Both the position numbers and the translations under genes were made by a program. The notes under the pieces are model-generated. The model made no database searches. It was not told the origin of the DNA and saw nothing but the letters and a program-made list of their open reading frames with translations. A DNA stretch of 42,523 nucleotides from a virus. Where the stretch lies: positions 1-42,523 of IMG/VR virus record IMGVR_UViG_3300012919_002157; one strand, given 5' to 3'. Position 1 is the stretch's first letter. Every line of letters begins with the position of its first letter. Of this stretch, positions 16,142 to 23,283 are shown one piece after another.

Positions 16142-16144
16142 CAA

Positions 16145-16597
16145 TTACTCCGCAGAATATATTGCACTGTTGCTACCATGTTCCATGCATTCTGCACTCA
16201 CACAATAACATCTGTGATTGGTCATTTCACGTACCAGTTTGTCTGCAAATTTAAAGGCATGCTCCGCAAACTTTTCAGCACCTACTCCATCAAGTTGTGT
16301 GATCTGTGCCAGTCCATGTGTTTCTAATTCTAGCAGTTTATCTTTTTTTGGATCATTGATGTCAATTACTGTTTTGTGATCAAACGTGTCTTCAAGCCAC
16401 TGCTTGAGTGGTCTCAAGCCACCAAAGTCCACTGCCCAATTTTTGTTGTCCAGTTCATCACAGCCAAATGTGAACTTGAATGCCAAACTGTATCCATGTA
16501 GATACTTGCAATGCGAATGATCAGCATGCGGTTGTCTAAACACTGCACTCAGTCCAATGCTATGATTATAGGTTTTTGTTGATAGATATTTTGCCAT
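16145..16597 (-). CDS. QueD/PTPS-like protein with altered zinc site
   Basis: 150 aa, usual QueD size. Family features: HCKYLHGYSLAFKF (residues 29-42), WAVDFGGLRPLKQWL (canonical VxDFxxLK), FDHKTVID (canonical LDHxxLN) and ECMEHGSNSAIY at the end. QueD makes 6-carboxytetrahydropterin for 7-deazaguanine synthesis. However, two of the three usual zinc histidines look replaced: the FSAAH position reads LSAVF and HGH reads HGY. H24, H27 and H29 could substitute. No queC or queE is in the window. It follows a T4-late-type promoter. Confidence 0.75.
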   Translation of the reverse strand: MAKYLSTKTYNHSIGLSAVFRQPHADHSHCKYLHGYSLAFKFTFGCDELDNKNWAVDFGGLRPLKQWLEDTFDHKTVIDINDPKKDKLLELETHGLAQITQLDGVGAEKFAEHAFKFADKLVREMTNHRCYCVSAECMEHGSNSAIYSAE

Positions 16598-16625
16598 ATT
16601 TTACCTCGTTGGTTGAGGGGCGGAA

Positions 16626-16633
16626 TATTTATA
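16626..16633 (-). promoter_or_regulatory. T4-type late promoter TATAAATA
   Basis: The exact T4 late promoter core TATAAATA lies on the minus strand 29 bases before the QueD-like ATG, in the only non-coding gap here. Between it and the gene is CCTC-AACCAAC-GAGG (about 16601-16615), a hairpin whose 3' arm is the ribosome-binding GAGG, so the start may be masked by RNA structure. Confidence 0.65.
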
Positions 16634-16658
16634 GTGGGTCGATCCCTGTGTAGTCCAC

Positions 16659-16868
16659 TTATTCTGTTGCTTTGTTGATTTTGGTAACATTGCCTACCTG
16701 TGTTAGTGTTGCATAGTTTTTCATAGCTGGCCCAGTTCGTACAAGACTGATGTTGCTGTTTGCATCTGCATAGGCTTCAGCTTGTTCTTGTGTTTCAAAC
16801 TGTTTGGTAACTTTTTTACCTGTGCTTGAATCTGCAAATACCCAATTTCTTTTACTTGGTGCTGGCAT
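16659..16868 (-). CDS. Small basic hypothetical protein
   Basis: 69 aa. The pattern RNWVFADSSTGKKVTKQFETQEQAEAYADAN suggests a small beta-beta-alpha unit of the kind seen in short phage proteins. No family recognised. ATG 16868 follows TTTAGGAGATAAC, and the shared CTAAATA leader motif (16874-16891) overlaps the end of the upstream gene. Confidence 0.55.
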   Translation of the reverse strand: MPAPSKRNWVFADSSTGKKVTKQFETQEQAEAYADANSNISLVRTGPAMKNYATLTQVGNVTKINKATE

Positions 16869-16873
16869 TGTTA

Positions 16874-16891
16874 TCTCCTAAACATATTTAG
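16874..16891 (-). promoter_or_regulatory. CTAAATA/AGGAG leader motif (second copy)
   Basis: Minus-strand CTAAATATGTTTAGGAGA differs at a single position from 1908-1891. It overlaps the last codons of the upstream gene and supplies the ribosome-binding site of the 69-aa gene. The late-promoter role is inferred from similarity to the T4 late core. Confidence 0.35.
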
Positions 16892-17522
16892 CTGAGCCAA
16901 ACTCACGCCATTGTTTCTTGTACTTGATAAATTCAGCACCTTCGCTCCAACGTACAAAATGCCAAGCATCACTTGTTTGCCAAAATTGTTTTAATTTTTC
17001 TAGGTTCCATTCTGCATCTCTTTCTACTGCGTATTCACTGTTCACAGGATAAATTTCAAAATGATGATTATTAACATAATACACGAATTCATCCACTGTG
17101 TCAATGATTTTAGAACCTTCCCACTTGGGCTTGGCCCAATGAAAATCTACATACACTGCTGGAATAGTTGGCCAATCCAAACTGGCGGCGGCAATGCATC
17201 TGCCTGAACCTGGATGTACTCGCCATTTGTTGTGCCATAATTCAAACAATAATTGTACAGGATGTTTTATTCCATTAACTTTGAAATCATTTCTCAACCA
17301 AGCTATTTTGCAGAAGTCTTCCATGAGTTCTCTGTTTGGCATTTTGTTGTCATAAACACTAGCATTGCGAAAAGCACGCCATTCCTTAGGATCTAACGTG
17401 CTTGCTTTGTCTTGTAAACTTAGCCAATCTTTACGGTGTTTTTCTAGTGGATAATCAACACGCCAAACTTTTCCTCCAGCTCGATGATGTCTACTCCACC
17501 AGCTTTTTATATCTATTCCCAT
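16878..17522 (-). CDS. Hypothetical protein, ParB-like region possible
   Basis: 214 aa, Trp-rich. The centre reads DFKVNGIKHPVQLLFE...KWRVHPGSGRCIAAASLDWPTIPAVYVD. This resembles the ParB N-terminal-like fold ('i...Gi..Pv.v...g...l..G.rR..Aa..lG...ipa'), which can act as a CTPase or nuclease module. The resemblance is only at pattern level. It overlaps the end of the SleB gene by 10 bases. Confidence 0.5.
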   Translation of the reverse strand: MGIDIKSWWSRHHRAGGKVWRVDYPLEKHRKDWLSLQDKASTLDPKEWRAFRNASVYDNKMPNRELMEDFCKIAWLRNDFKVNGIKHPVQLLFELWHNKWRVHPGSGRCIAAASLDWPTIPAVYVDFHWAKPKWEGSKIIDTVDEFVYYVNNHHFEIYPVNSEYAVERDAEWNLEKLKQFWQTSDAWHFVRWSEGAEFIKYKKQWREFGSAKYV

Positions 17523-18118
17523 CTGTAGAAAATATGACTTCCTATTCTTCCAACCAACTGCATGCCTCTGTCATGTCTCCATTTAGGCTTTACATAGGTT
17601 GCATGATAATGGGTAGCACCTTCTGTTATTCCTCTATACTCACCACTGTATAATATATAACCAGCTACAAGTTTGGCTCTTTCCCAAGCATCATTTCCTT
17701 TTGTAGGAATGGTGTCTTTTTTGCCATCACAGTACCAGCTGAATTGACATCTATGTCTTAGAGGTATATATTCTCTTTGTTCTGCTGGCAGATTAGGATC
17801 TTGTTTGGTTTTCCACTTTTCTTTAACTGGACCTTCATATATAACATCACAGATAGTGTTGGGATATCTTTTGTCTTTTACTCTGTTCAACACTACATCA
17901 GCGACAGCAAATTGCCCTGCCATGTTGTCGCTTCGTGCTTCAAAGTAGATGTTTTTTGCCATACATTCAACATCTTCTTTGGAAACATAACCATTGGTTA
18001 ATGGTTGTGGTGGTTCGTTTTGTTGTGCTTGTATCGTATTTGCCATAGTTACGGCTACTATCGCTACCGCTACTAGGCCGTTCAGTAGTACACTGAATAT
18101 GCCCGTGATTATTCTCAT
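17513..18118 (-). CDS. SleB/CwlJ-type cell-wall hydrolase (endolysin)
   Basis: 201 aa. An N-terminal hydrophobic helix (about residues 6-28) could be a signal-anchor or cleavable signal ending TIQAQ. The Hydrolase_2 domain follows: CMAKNIYFEARSDNMAGQFAVADVVLNR (catalytic Glu in YFEAR), then CQFSWYCDG and ATHYHATYVKPKW. Such enzymes cleave the peptidoglycan glycan backbone, so this is the likely phage lysin, secreted or membrane-tethered. The start at ATG 18118 has AAGAGG upstream and lies below a strong promoter. A holin is not clearly identified. Confidence 0.85.
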   Translation of the reverse strand: MRIITGIFSVLLNGLVAVAIVAVTMANTIQAQQNEPPQPLTNGYVSKEDVECMAKNIYFEARSDNMAGQFAVADVVLNRVKDKRYPNTICDVIYEGPVKEKWKTKQDPNLPAEQREYIPLRHRCQFSWYCDGKKDTIPTKGNDAWERAKLVAGYILYSGEYRGITEGATHYHATYVKPKWRHDRGMQLVGRIGSHIFYRWE

Positions 18119-18156
18119 TATTGTGCCTCTTACATATTTATTTAAAATATACAATA

Positions 18157-18185
18157 ATAATAAGACATCTTGGCTTAGATGTCAA
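18157..18185 (-). promoter_or_regulatory. Sigma70-type promoter (shared-spacer class)
   Basis: Minus strand: TTGACA (18185-18180), 17-base spacer ending CAAGATGTCT, then TATTAT (18162-18157), close to a perfect sigma70 promoter. It starts about 20 bases after the stop of the preceding gene and drives the SleB hydrolase and downstream genes. An AAATAAATAT sequence just downstream also resembles a late promoter core. Confidence 0.85.
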
Positions 18186-18188
18186 CCT

Positions 18189-18461
18189 CTAAATGGAAAT
18201 ATCATCCGATAATTTAATAACTTCGCGAATTTTATTTTCAGGAGAACATATAACTTTATCAATTTTTTGAAATTGTCCTTTTTCATCAATAAACATTCCC
18301 TCAGCTACTAGTCTATCTAGATATTTTGGAATTTCTTGTGGATTCATTGCATGTTGCACACATGCTTCTTTGGTTTCAAAGGACGGCTGTGTAAAAACAT
18401 ACGCATCTAATTTGCCGTCTGCTCCTATTGTACTCCAGAGTACTACTATAAACCATTTCAT
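18189..18461 (-). CDS. Small exported/membrane-anchored protein
   Basis: 90 aa from ATG 18461 (MKWFIVVLWSTIGADGKLDAY), overlapping the upstream stop as ATGA, with GGAG six bases before it. The N-terminus is a short hydrophobic stretch followed by a soluble domain with cysteines near residues 34 and 72. The pattern (hydrophobic start, then FETKEAC) resembles the next gene upstream (FGSYEEC), so the two may be diverged duplicates. No known family. Confidence 0.6.
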   Translation of the reverse strand: MKWFIVVLWSTIGADGKLDAYVFTQPSFETKEACVQHAMNPQEIPKYLDRLVAEGMFIDEKGQFQKIDKVICSPENKIREVIKLSDDISI

Positions 18462-18745
18462 TGTTTGCTCCATAATGTACGATAATCAGTGATTTTGCTA
18501 TCGTCTGGTTGAAGTTGATTTAAACTCATGGTTGCACAACCCATTTCCTGCACTTCCATGTCATAGTTGTATCTTCTTTCTCCATAATCTTCTGCACCTG
18601 CTAAAAGATGCTTTTGATTTTTGTTAAAAAAAAGATTGCATTCTTCGTAGGATCCAAAATGTAATCCGTGACTGATTGCTTCTTCGTAGTCAGTTCCTCC
18701 AGCATATATCAATATACTGTATAAAACTACAAACGTTTGTATCAT
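18458..18745 (-). CDS. Small exported protein
   Basis: 95 aa. MIQTFVVLYSILIYAGG is a signal-peptide-like start. The mature domain has Cys residues near 36 and 70 that could form a disulfide. It overlaps both neighbours by ATGA, forming a three-gene chain of membrane or exported small proteins (18942 to 18189). No family recognised. Confidence 0.6.
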   Translation of the reverse strand: MIQTFVVLYSILIYAGGTDYEEAISHGLHFGSYEECNLFFNKNQKHLLAGAEDYGERRYNYDMEVQEMGCATMSLNQLQPDDSKITDYRTLWSKQ

Positions 18746-18942
18746 TTTTCCTCTTTATCATAGACAGGTATTATTTGAGTATCACCATTGTACTCAACCT
18801 GACGTATCAGGCCTTGTTCTTCCAACATGTCTAGAGCTCCTTGAGCTCCCCATGCCAGGCCCTGTTGTCTTCCATAATAGACGCCCAACCCAAATAAGGC
18901 AAGTCCGCATATTACCGCAAGTATTCCAGTATCAATAAACAT
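18742..18942 (-). CDS. Small single-span membrane protein
   Basis: 66 aa. One membrane helix, ILAVICGLALFGLGVYYG (about residues 7-24), is followed by a cytoplasmic region with LDMLEEQGLIRQVEYNGD. No family recognised. AGGAGG upstream overlaps the stop of the 58-aa gene at 18951-19127. First of the ATGA-linked trio. Confidence 0.6.
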   Translation of the reverse strand: MFIDTGILAVICGLALFGLGVYYGRQQGLAWGAQGALDMLEEQGLIRQVEYNGDTQIIPVYDKEEK

Positions 18943-18950
18943 AAGTCCTC

Positions 18951-19127
18951 CTAGTGTAGTGTGATATCAGGTACACGTATATTGTATTTCATTTCAACTG
19001 CGAGTTTTAGTATTTCTGGTGGTGCAGATCCGTATACTGCTTCAAGTTGTTTGTCTGGATCTGATACTACTAGAATTATGCCTTCTTTTTCGTTGGCGTC
19101 CCACTTTGCTTCGTAGTCGTCTAACAT
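18951..19127 (-). CDS. 58-aa hypothetical protein
   Basis: An intact short frame from ATG 19127 to TAG 18951. It begins MLDDYEAKWDANEKEGIILV and contains SDPDKQLEAVYGSAPPEIL. Acidic, soluble, compact-looking. The stop overlaps the ribosome site (AGGAGG) of the next gene, as in the rest of the chain. Coding is supported by position and the exact fit to the gap. Translation initiation is weak (AGGTAAATACTAGT before ATG). Confidence 0.55.
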   Translation of the reverse strand: MLDDYEAKWDANEKEGIILVVSDPDKQLEAVYGSAPPEILKLAVEMKYNIRVPDITLH

Positions 19128-19141
19128 ACTAGTATTTACCT

Positions 19142-19166
19142 AAAAAAATGGAGGATTGTCTCCTCC
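19142..19166 (-). terminator. Rho-independent terminator
   Basis: Minus strand: GGAGGA-GACAA-TCCTCC hairpin (six base pairs) followed at once by A and seven T (19148-19142). It ends the transcript that starts at 19.73 kb, separating it from the 58-aa gene downstream. Confidence 0.8.
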
Positions 19167-19295
19167 TTGTGTGCTACATTTTAACTTGGCTTCTAGATCT
19201 TGGCATGCACCTGTTTTAATCTAGTAACTTAGCCTACCCTTATTAACGAGGATTTTTTATCGGATCCGCCCTCAGCCTCTGTAGGTACCAAGTAA
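19167..19295 (-). ncRNA. Possible structured 3' RNA between gene and terminator
   Basis: A 129-base non-coding stretch with clear pairing potential. On the minus strand GGCT...CTAGAT (from 19234) pairs with ATCTAG...AGCC (to 19188), giving a two-part stem with internal loop and a 20-base apical loop. A palindromic CGGATCCG sits nearby. It ends at the terminator, so a stable 3'-derived RNA is plausible. No known Rfam family could be named by eye. Confidence 0.35.
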
Positions 19296-19691
19296 TTATT
19301 TTTGAACGTAAGGCTTATTCCAACTGCCCACGTTCATGCTTATATAATAGGCTGTATCAAAATAATCAGTCATTGCATCTGAATTATCATACCAACCTTT
19401 GTTCTTCCAATAACCTTCTCCTTTGATAGGAGCAGTTCTAATAATCTTGTGAATTGTATCAAAAAAGTCTTTGTGATCACCATACATGTGAGTATGATAT
19501 TGATTGATCTGTGCATGACCATTGTCATTTGCTCTAAAACAATCGCTAAAGTCTGTTGGTCCAGCTTTGATAGTAACATCAACACCGTTTGAACCACCGT
19601 GCATTTTTCTAACACCAAAAGTAAACTTTGGAAACGTAGCTTTAAGTTCGTTTCTAATTGCAGTAACGTCTTCTTTTGAAATATATGCCAT
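19296..19691 (-). CDS. Hypothetical early protein
   Basis: 131 aa, soluble, beginning MAYISKEDVTAIRNELKATFP. The pattern (helix, then FTFGVRKMHGGSNGVDVTIKAGPTDF) resembles small domains associated with large polyvalent proteins of mobile elements, but this is uncertain. It sits alone between a strong promoter (19726-19754) and a terminator (19142-19166), a dedicated monocistronic unit that suggests high early expression. ATG 19691 is preceded by AAAAAAGGAGAGAGAAC. Confidence 0.6.
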   Translation of the reverse strand: MAYISKEDVTAIRNELKATFPKFTFGVRKMHGGSNGVDVTIKAGPTDFSDCFRANDNGHAQINQYHTHMYGDHKDFFDTIHKIIRTAPIKGEGYWKNKGWYDNSDAMTDYFDTAYYISMNVGSWNKPYVQK

Positions 19692-19725
19692 TTAGTTCTC
19701 TCTCCTTTTTTCTAACTATACATAT

Positions 19726-19754
19726 ATAATAAGACATCTTGCTTCAAAGGTCAA
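19726..19754 (-). promoter_or_regulatory. Sigma70-type promoter (shared-spacer class)
   Basis: Minus strand: TTGACC (19754-19749), 17-base spacer ending CAAGATGTCT, TATTAT (19731-19726). Downstream TATATGTATAGTTAG and an A-run repeat the P1 promoter. The preceding stop codon is at 19772, with a short A/T hairpin (AAAAG-ATG-CTTTT) between. Confidence 0.85.
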
Positions 19755-19771
19755 CCAAAAAAAGCATCTTT

Positions 19772-20272
19772 TTACACTTTTTTTAATCTTTTTTCTGCTA
19801 GGTGTACACTTTCATCGTTGGCTAGAGGCACAGTTCGTGCAATAATATCTGTTTCCATGCGTTCTATCTCAAACTTGTTTGTGAATGGCATTGATGTTCC
19901 TGTCAACACTGCTAGATCTGTGCCATAATCATTCAGCGGATTTGAACTTAGTTGTACTAGCTCCACGTCAGCATTGAAAAAATCAAAGTCTATATCGTGT
20001 TTGCGAAATATTTCACGTATGGTTCTGTATCCATGTGTTTGTCGCCCTGTGCATTTGAACCGTAGATCCTCATGCTCAGTGACAACTTCTTGACAACGCT
20101 CACGATCTGGATACTTCTTTTCACCATAGTATTTGGCCATGTGTGTTTTAAATCGTGCTTGTATGTCTCTGAGACTCATACCTACATAAAAAGGTATTTC
20201 TTTATTGTACATTATTTTGTATATAAATGCACCACGTGGTTTGTTTTGGAGAACATCTTTTACAGTAATCAT
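19772..20272 (-). CDS. GIY-YIG nuclease-like protein
   Basis: 166 aa. GAFIYKI (residues 14-20) and FYVGMSL (28-34) form the GIY...YVG core of GIY-YIG endonucleases. R and H follow (QARFKTHMAKYYG), and an ExxxxI segment near the C-terminus (IERMETDIIAR) may supply the metal-binding Glu. It could be a free-standing homing-type or repair nuclease, a common phage gene. ATGA overlap with rpiB upstream. No DNA-binding NUMOD repeats are visible. Confidence 0.6.
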   Translation of the reverse strand: MITVKDVLQNKPRGAFIYKIMYNKEIPFYVGMSLRDIQARFKTHMAKYYGEKKYPDRERCQEVVTEHEDLRFKCTGRQTHGYRTIREIFRKHDIDFDFFNADVELVQLSSNPLNDYGTDLAVLTGTSMPFTNKFEIERMETDIIARTVPLANDESVHLAEKRLKKV

Positions 20273-20691
20273 ATTTTATCAATTCTACGTTGATGTCTTC
20301 CGCCTTCAAATTCTGTATGAAAAAAAGCATCCAACATATCCAGCAGTATAGCTGGGTTGGTATTTCTAGCACCTATACAAAGCACGTTGGCGTCATTGTG
20401 CTTTCTTGACATTTCACAGGCATTTCCATCTTTGCACAACGCGGCTCTTATACCTGCATGTCTGTTTGCACTCATTGTCATGCCTATCCCTGTGCCACAT
20501 ATCAGCACTCCCATCTGTGCATTGTTCTGTTCTATGCTGTCTGCCACTGCATGAGCAAAGTCTGGATAGTCTACACTGTCTTCTGAGCCGGTTCCTAAAT
20601 CTTGCGATTCATAGCCTTTTTCCCATAACCAATTCATAACACGTTCTTTGAAACGTATTCCTGCATGATCACATCCTATTGCAACTTTCAT
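20269..20691 (-). CDS. rpiB: Ribose-5-phosphate isomerase B
   Basis: 140 aa, standard RpiB length. Begins MKVAIGCDHAGIRFK (family signature CDHAG), with VDYPDFAHAVA and LICGTGIGMTMSANRHAGIRAALC (catalytic Cys and phosphate-binding His/Arg region), and IGARNTNP. It interconverts ribulose-5-P and ribose-5-P. Close to prs, so the pair would channel pentose phosphate to PRPP for nucleotides. ATG follows the Smr gene stop by ATGA. Confidence 0.9.
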   Translation of the reverse strand: MKVAIGCDHAGIRFKERVMNWLWEKGYESQDLGTGSEDSVDYPDFAHAVADSIEQNNAQMGVLICGTGIGMTMSANRHAGIRAALCKDGNACEMSRKHNDANVLCIGARNTNPAILLDMLDAFFHTEFEGGRHQRRIDKI

Positions 20692-20924
20692 ATATTACCC
20701 TTTTTGATAAATGTTATACTCCAACTGCCTTTGTTTCTTAGATCTTGTCTGTATTCTTTTACATAACGACAGTTATCAGCCCACGTTGGAAACTCCTGCA
20801 TCATTCTACCTTGCCCGGTAATAACCGTTGCACGTTTGATGTTGTTGTAGTAGAGTTGTTCCATGTGTTGATTGAATTTTCGCCAACCTTCATGAATATG
20901 ATATCCATGTAGGTCCACTTTCAT
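20688..20924 (-). CDS. Smr-domain protein
   Basis: 78 aa, a stand-alone Smr domain. VDLHGYHIHEGWRKF holds the LDLHG motif, and ATVITGQGR the 'l.iItGkG' motif. Smr domains occur in MutS2 and small proteins and can have RNA or DNA endonuclease activity, for example in ribosome rescue. The usual GxGxHS region is GQGRMM here. TGATG overlap with the gene upstream. Confidence 0.75.
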   Translation of the reverse strand: MKVDLHGYHIHEGWRKFNQHMEQLYYNNIKRATVITGQGRMMQEFPTWADNCRYVKEYRQDLRNKGSWSITFIKKGNI

Positions 20925-21307
20925 CAGTTACGTCTCATTCTTGCTATATCTTTTGCGTCTTTGCTGTCAAACACAGGAACCATATTGCTCTTGTGCATGG
21001 TAGCTACTCCCAATAGTCGTCTCTCTCCCGAGTAAATCTGTCTTTCGGCTGGGGCGGTTGATCCTCCAGGAATAACATCACTAGTAGGGACAGAATTACC
21101 ACTAGAGCGATAATCAGGGACAGATAAAACAGAAACATCAGCATTTTTCTTTTTGTTCTCCGAGATCTGGTCAGGGTGGGCACCCATTTTACGCAACCAT
21201 TTGTCGTGATATCGTTGTGCTTCTATATCTTTTTTTGTGCGACCTTTTTGCTTGCGTTTCTTGTAGTTAGTTGTGGTCATCCATGGACCAACCAGATGCA
21301 TACTCAT
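20924..21307 (-). CDS. Conserved phage-type hypothetical protein (MHLVGPWMTTT)
   Basis: 127 aa from ATG 21307 (MSMHLVGPWMTTTNYKKRKQ), with GAGGAG upstream. The N-terminal MHLxGPWxTTT followed by a lysine-rich stretch and WLRKMGAHPDQ resembles a short protein conserved in many tailed phages, to my recollection. The middle is Ser/Pro-rich and probably disordered. First gene after the 21333-21361 promoter. Role unknown. Confidence 0.6.
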   Translation of the reverse strand: MSMHLVGPWMTTTNYKKRKQKGRTKKDIEAQRYHDKWLRKMGAHPDQISENKKKNADVSVLSVPDYRSSGNSVPTSDVIPGGSTAPAERQIYSGERRLLGVATMHKSNMVPVFDSKDAKDIARMRRN

Positions 21308-21332
21308 ATTTAACTCCTCTAAAGTTTTATAT

Positions 21333-21361
21333 AGTATAGCTGAAATATTATATGATGTCAA
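21333..21361 (-). promoter_or_regulatory. Sigma70-type promoter
   Basis: Minus strand TTGACA (21361-21356), 17 bases, TATACT (21338-21333), a near-consensus promoter in the gap between prs and the MHLVGP gene. Unlike the P1 class, its spacer does not contain CAAGATGTCT. It heads the MHLVGP-Smr-RpiB-GIY-YIG unit. Confidence 0.8.
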
Positions 21362-22293
21362 GAGTTAAAAAGACTGCTGACACTTTCTTCGTTGTGAATT
21401 CTACGGATAGCTTCACCAAACAGTGTGCCTACACTGATCTGTCGAGTTTTGGTACATGAGTCAGGACAATGATCTAGTATTGAATTTGTTATAACCATTT
21501 CTTCTAATACACTAGCTTCTACTTTGTTGCAGGCTTCACCACTGAGTACACCATGTGTGATGTATGCTCGTACACTTAGAGCACCTGAATCCATCAGTGC
21601 TTGTGCGGCCTGACACAGTGTTCCACCTGAATCAACAATGTCATCTACAAGTATAGCATGCTTGTCTCTAACTTTACCAATCACATTCATGACTTCAGAA
21701 ACACCTGCTTCGGGTCTACGTTTGTCAACTATGGCATAGTTTGCATTGTACAGTTCTGCAAACTTCCTTGCACGAACAACTCCGCCTGCATCTGGCGATA
21801 CAAATATGATACCGTCATTGATATCTACATTGCGTTTGATATCTTTTTGAAAGACTGGCCTGCTCGTCAAATCGTCTACAGGTATATCAAAGAAACCTTG
21901 TATTTGACCAGCATGCAAATCCATGGTGAGTATTCTATCTGCTCCAGCAGTGGTTAGTAGATTAGCAACTAGTTTGGCAGTGATTGGTGTTCTACTAGCA
22001 CTTTTACGATCCTGTCTTGCATAACCAAAGTATGGTAACACCGCAGTGATTCTAGATGCACTGCTTCTACGAGCGGCATCAATCATAACCATGAGCTCCA
22101 TCAAATGATCATTAACCGGAGATGATGTTGGCTGTATGATAAAAACATCTTCGCCTCTAACGTTTTCATGAAATTCAACGTTGGTTTCGCCGTCAGCGAA
22201 TGTAGAAATATTGGAAGGAGTGAGATCAACAAAACAGTGTTTGGCAATCTCCTGTGCCAGTTCAGGGTTGGCATTGCCCGATAGTATTTTCAT
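21358..22293 (-). CDS. prs: Ribose-phosphate pyrophosphokinase
   Basis: 311 aa, full length. Signatures: [30 protein letters not shown] (ATP-binding flexible loop), [11 protein letters not shown] (residues 125-135), and the PRPP loop [10 protein letters not shown] (216-225). It makes PRPP from ribose-5-P and ATP, the entry to purine, pyrimidine and NAD synthesis. ATG 22293 has AAAGGATAT upstream. With rpiB and the phosphoribosyltransferase it forms a PRPP supply set. Residues needed for catalysis appear intact. Confidence 0.93.
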   Translation of the reverse strand: MKILSGNANPELAQEIAKHCFVDLTPSNISTFADGETNVEFHENVRGEDVFIIQPTSSPVNDHLMELMVMIDAARRSSASRITAVLPYFGYARQDRKSASRTPITAKLVANLLTTAGADRILTMDLHAGQIQGFFDIPVDDLTSRPVFQKDIKRNVDINDGIIFVSPDAGGVVRARKFAELYNANYAIVDKRRPEAGVSEVMNVIGKVRDKHAILVDDIVDSGGTLCQAAQALMDSGALSVRAYITHGVLSGEACNKVEASVLEEMVITNSILDHCPDSCTKTRQISVGTLFGEAIRRIHNEESVSSLFNS

Positions 22294-22323
22294 AAAATAT
22301 CCTTTATGATTTAACTTTTGTAT

Positions 22324-23283
22324 TTAAAGTCCGTTAGGAACTATAATATAATGTATGGAAAGCACCACGCCTACTGACGCACCCAATCCTATCATCATCT
22401 TAATAAAGTCTCTGGTAATCAAAGGAAATACTGTTTTAAACTTTTCCTTGCCTGTGACTGTTGCCATAGCAAGTTCTCGTCCACATAGTAGTCCTACGAA
22501 CACCCAAGTTGTTGACATCGGAATATCATTTAATTCTTTGAAGAACAATAGTATTAAAAAATAAACGGCATCAATTATTGTTGCTGATCTAACATATCTA
22601 GTGTTGTGTTTTTCAATAACAATGTTTTGAATTTTACCTCCGCCTTCACGGAACATATATCCAAGTCCTACTATAAAAACAACTGAGATCAGAACCATTA
22701 GATCCCATGGTATTTCTCTTGGCAAGAACACAGCAATGTTTGCCATGTCATGTGATAACCAAGTGAACCATAGAAAGCCTGTTGTAAACCATTGTGCAAT
22801 ACGCCACCATTTTTTGTTTTGTTCATTGACTGGTTCAGCTTCGTTGAGTATTTTGGTTACGCCTATCCAAATAATATAGGCGGCCACAGCCGCGACAGCA
22901 TAACCCATCATCGACTTTACCAGCATCTTTTCCAATACAAATGTACTTGCAAATGCACTTAAAACTAAAAAAGACGTGCTTACTGGCACGCCCATTCTGG
23001 TTAGTATTAATAGCAATCCTGGAGCCATGGCATGATACCATTGTATCTCCTGGAAAGGTATTTTGTTGAGTCGGCCGTAACTGATGTCACCTCCGTTTGT
23101 GTACCACCCATACCAAAGTGTGTACAATAAAACGGCCGAAGCCGCTCCCCACATAATTTTCCAATTAAATTTATCGTTGTTTGATGCGATCCATGTACCA
23201 AGTGTTTGTACTGAATCGTTTGCTATAACGGCGTATCCTGCAAATAGGAAGCCAATTAGCATCCATAGTGTTAAAGCGTCCAT
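22324..23283 (-). CDS. PiT-family phosphate permease (PHO4-like)
   Basis: 319 aa with about ten membrane segments. The two PiT repeats show ANDSVQTLGT (residues 21-30) and SHDMANIAVF (about 178-187), the GANDVANA-type signatures, each followed by a VPVSTSF/IPMSTTW motif. PiT transporters import phosphate with H+ or Na+. It is shorter than bacterial PitA and lacks a long central loop. Phage expression would raise phosphate uptake during DNA synthesis. The 5' leader (23284-23340) has a stable hairpin. Confidence 0.88.
   Translation of the reverse strand: MDALTLWMLIGFLFAGYAVIANDSVQTLGTWIASNNDKFNWKIMWGAASAVLLYTLWYGWYTNGGDISYGRLNKIPFQEIQWYHAMAPGLLLILTRMGVPVSTSFLVLSAFASTFVLEKMLVKSMMGYAVAAVAAYIIWIGVTKILNEAEPVNEQNKKWWRIAQWFTTGFLWFTWLSHDMANIAVFLPREIPWDLMVLISVVFIVGLGYMFREGGGKIQNIVIEKHNTRYVRSATIIDAVYFLILLFFKELNDIPMSTTWVFVGLLCGRELAMATVTGKEKFKTVFPLITRDFIKMMIGLGASVGVVLSIHYIIVPNGL

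Noticed and set aside
23007-23201. Overlapping minus-strand frames inside the PiT gene (64 and 68 aa)
   Set aside because: They are alternative frames of a gene with clear family signatures and no start signals of their own.
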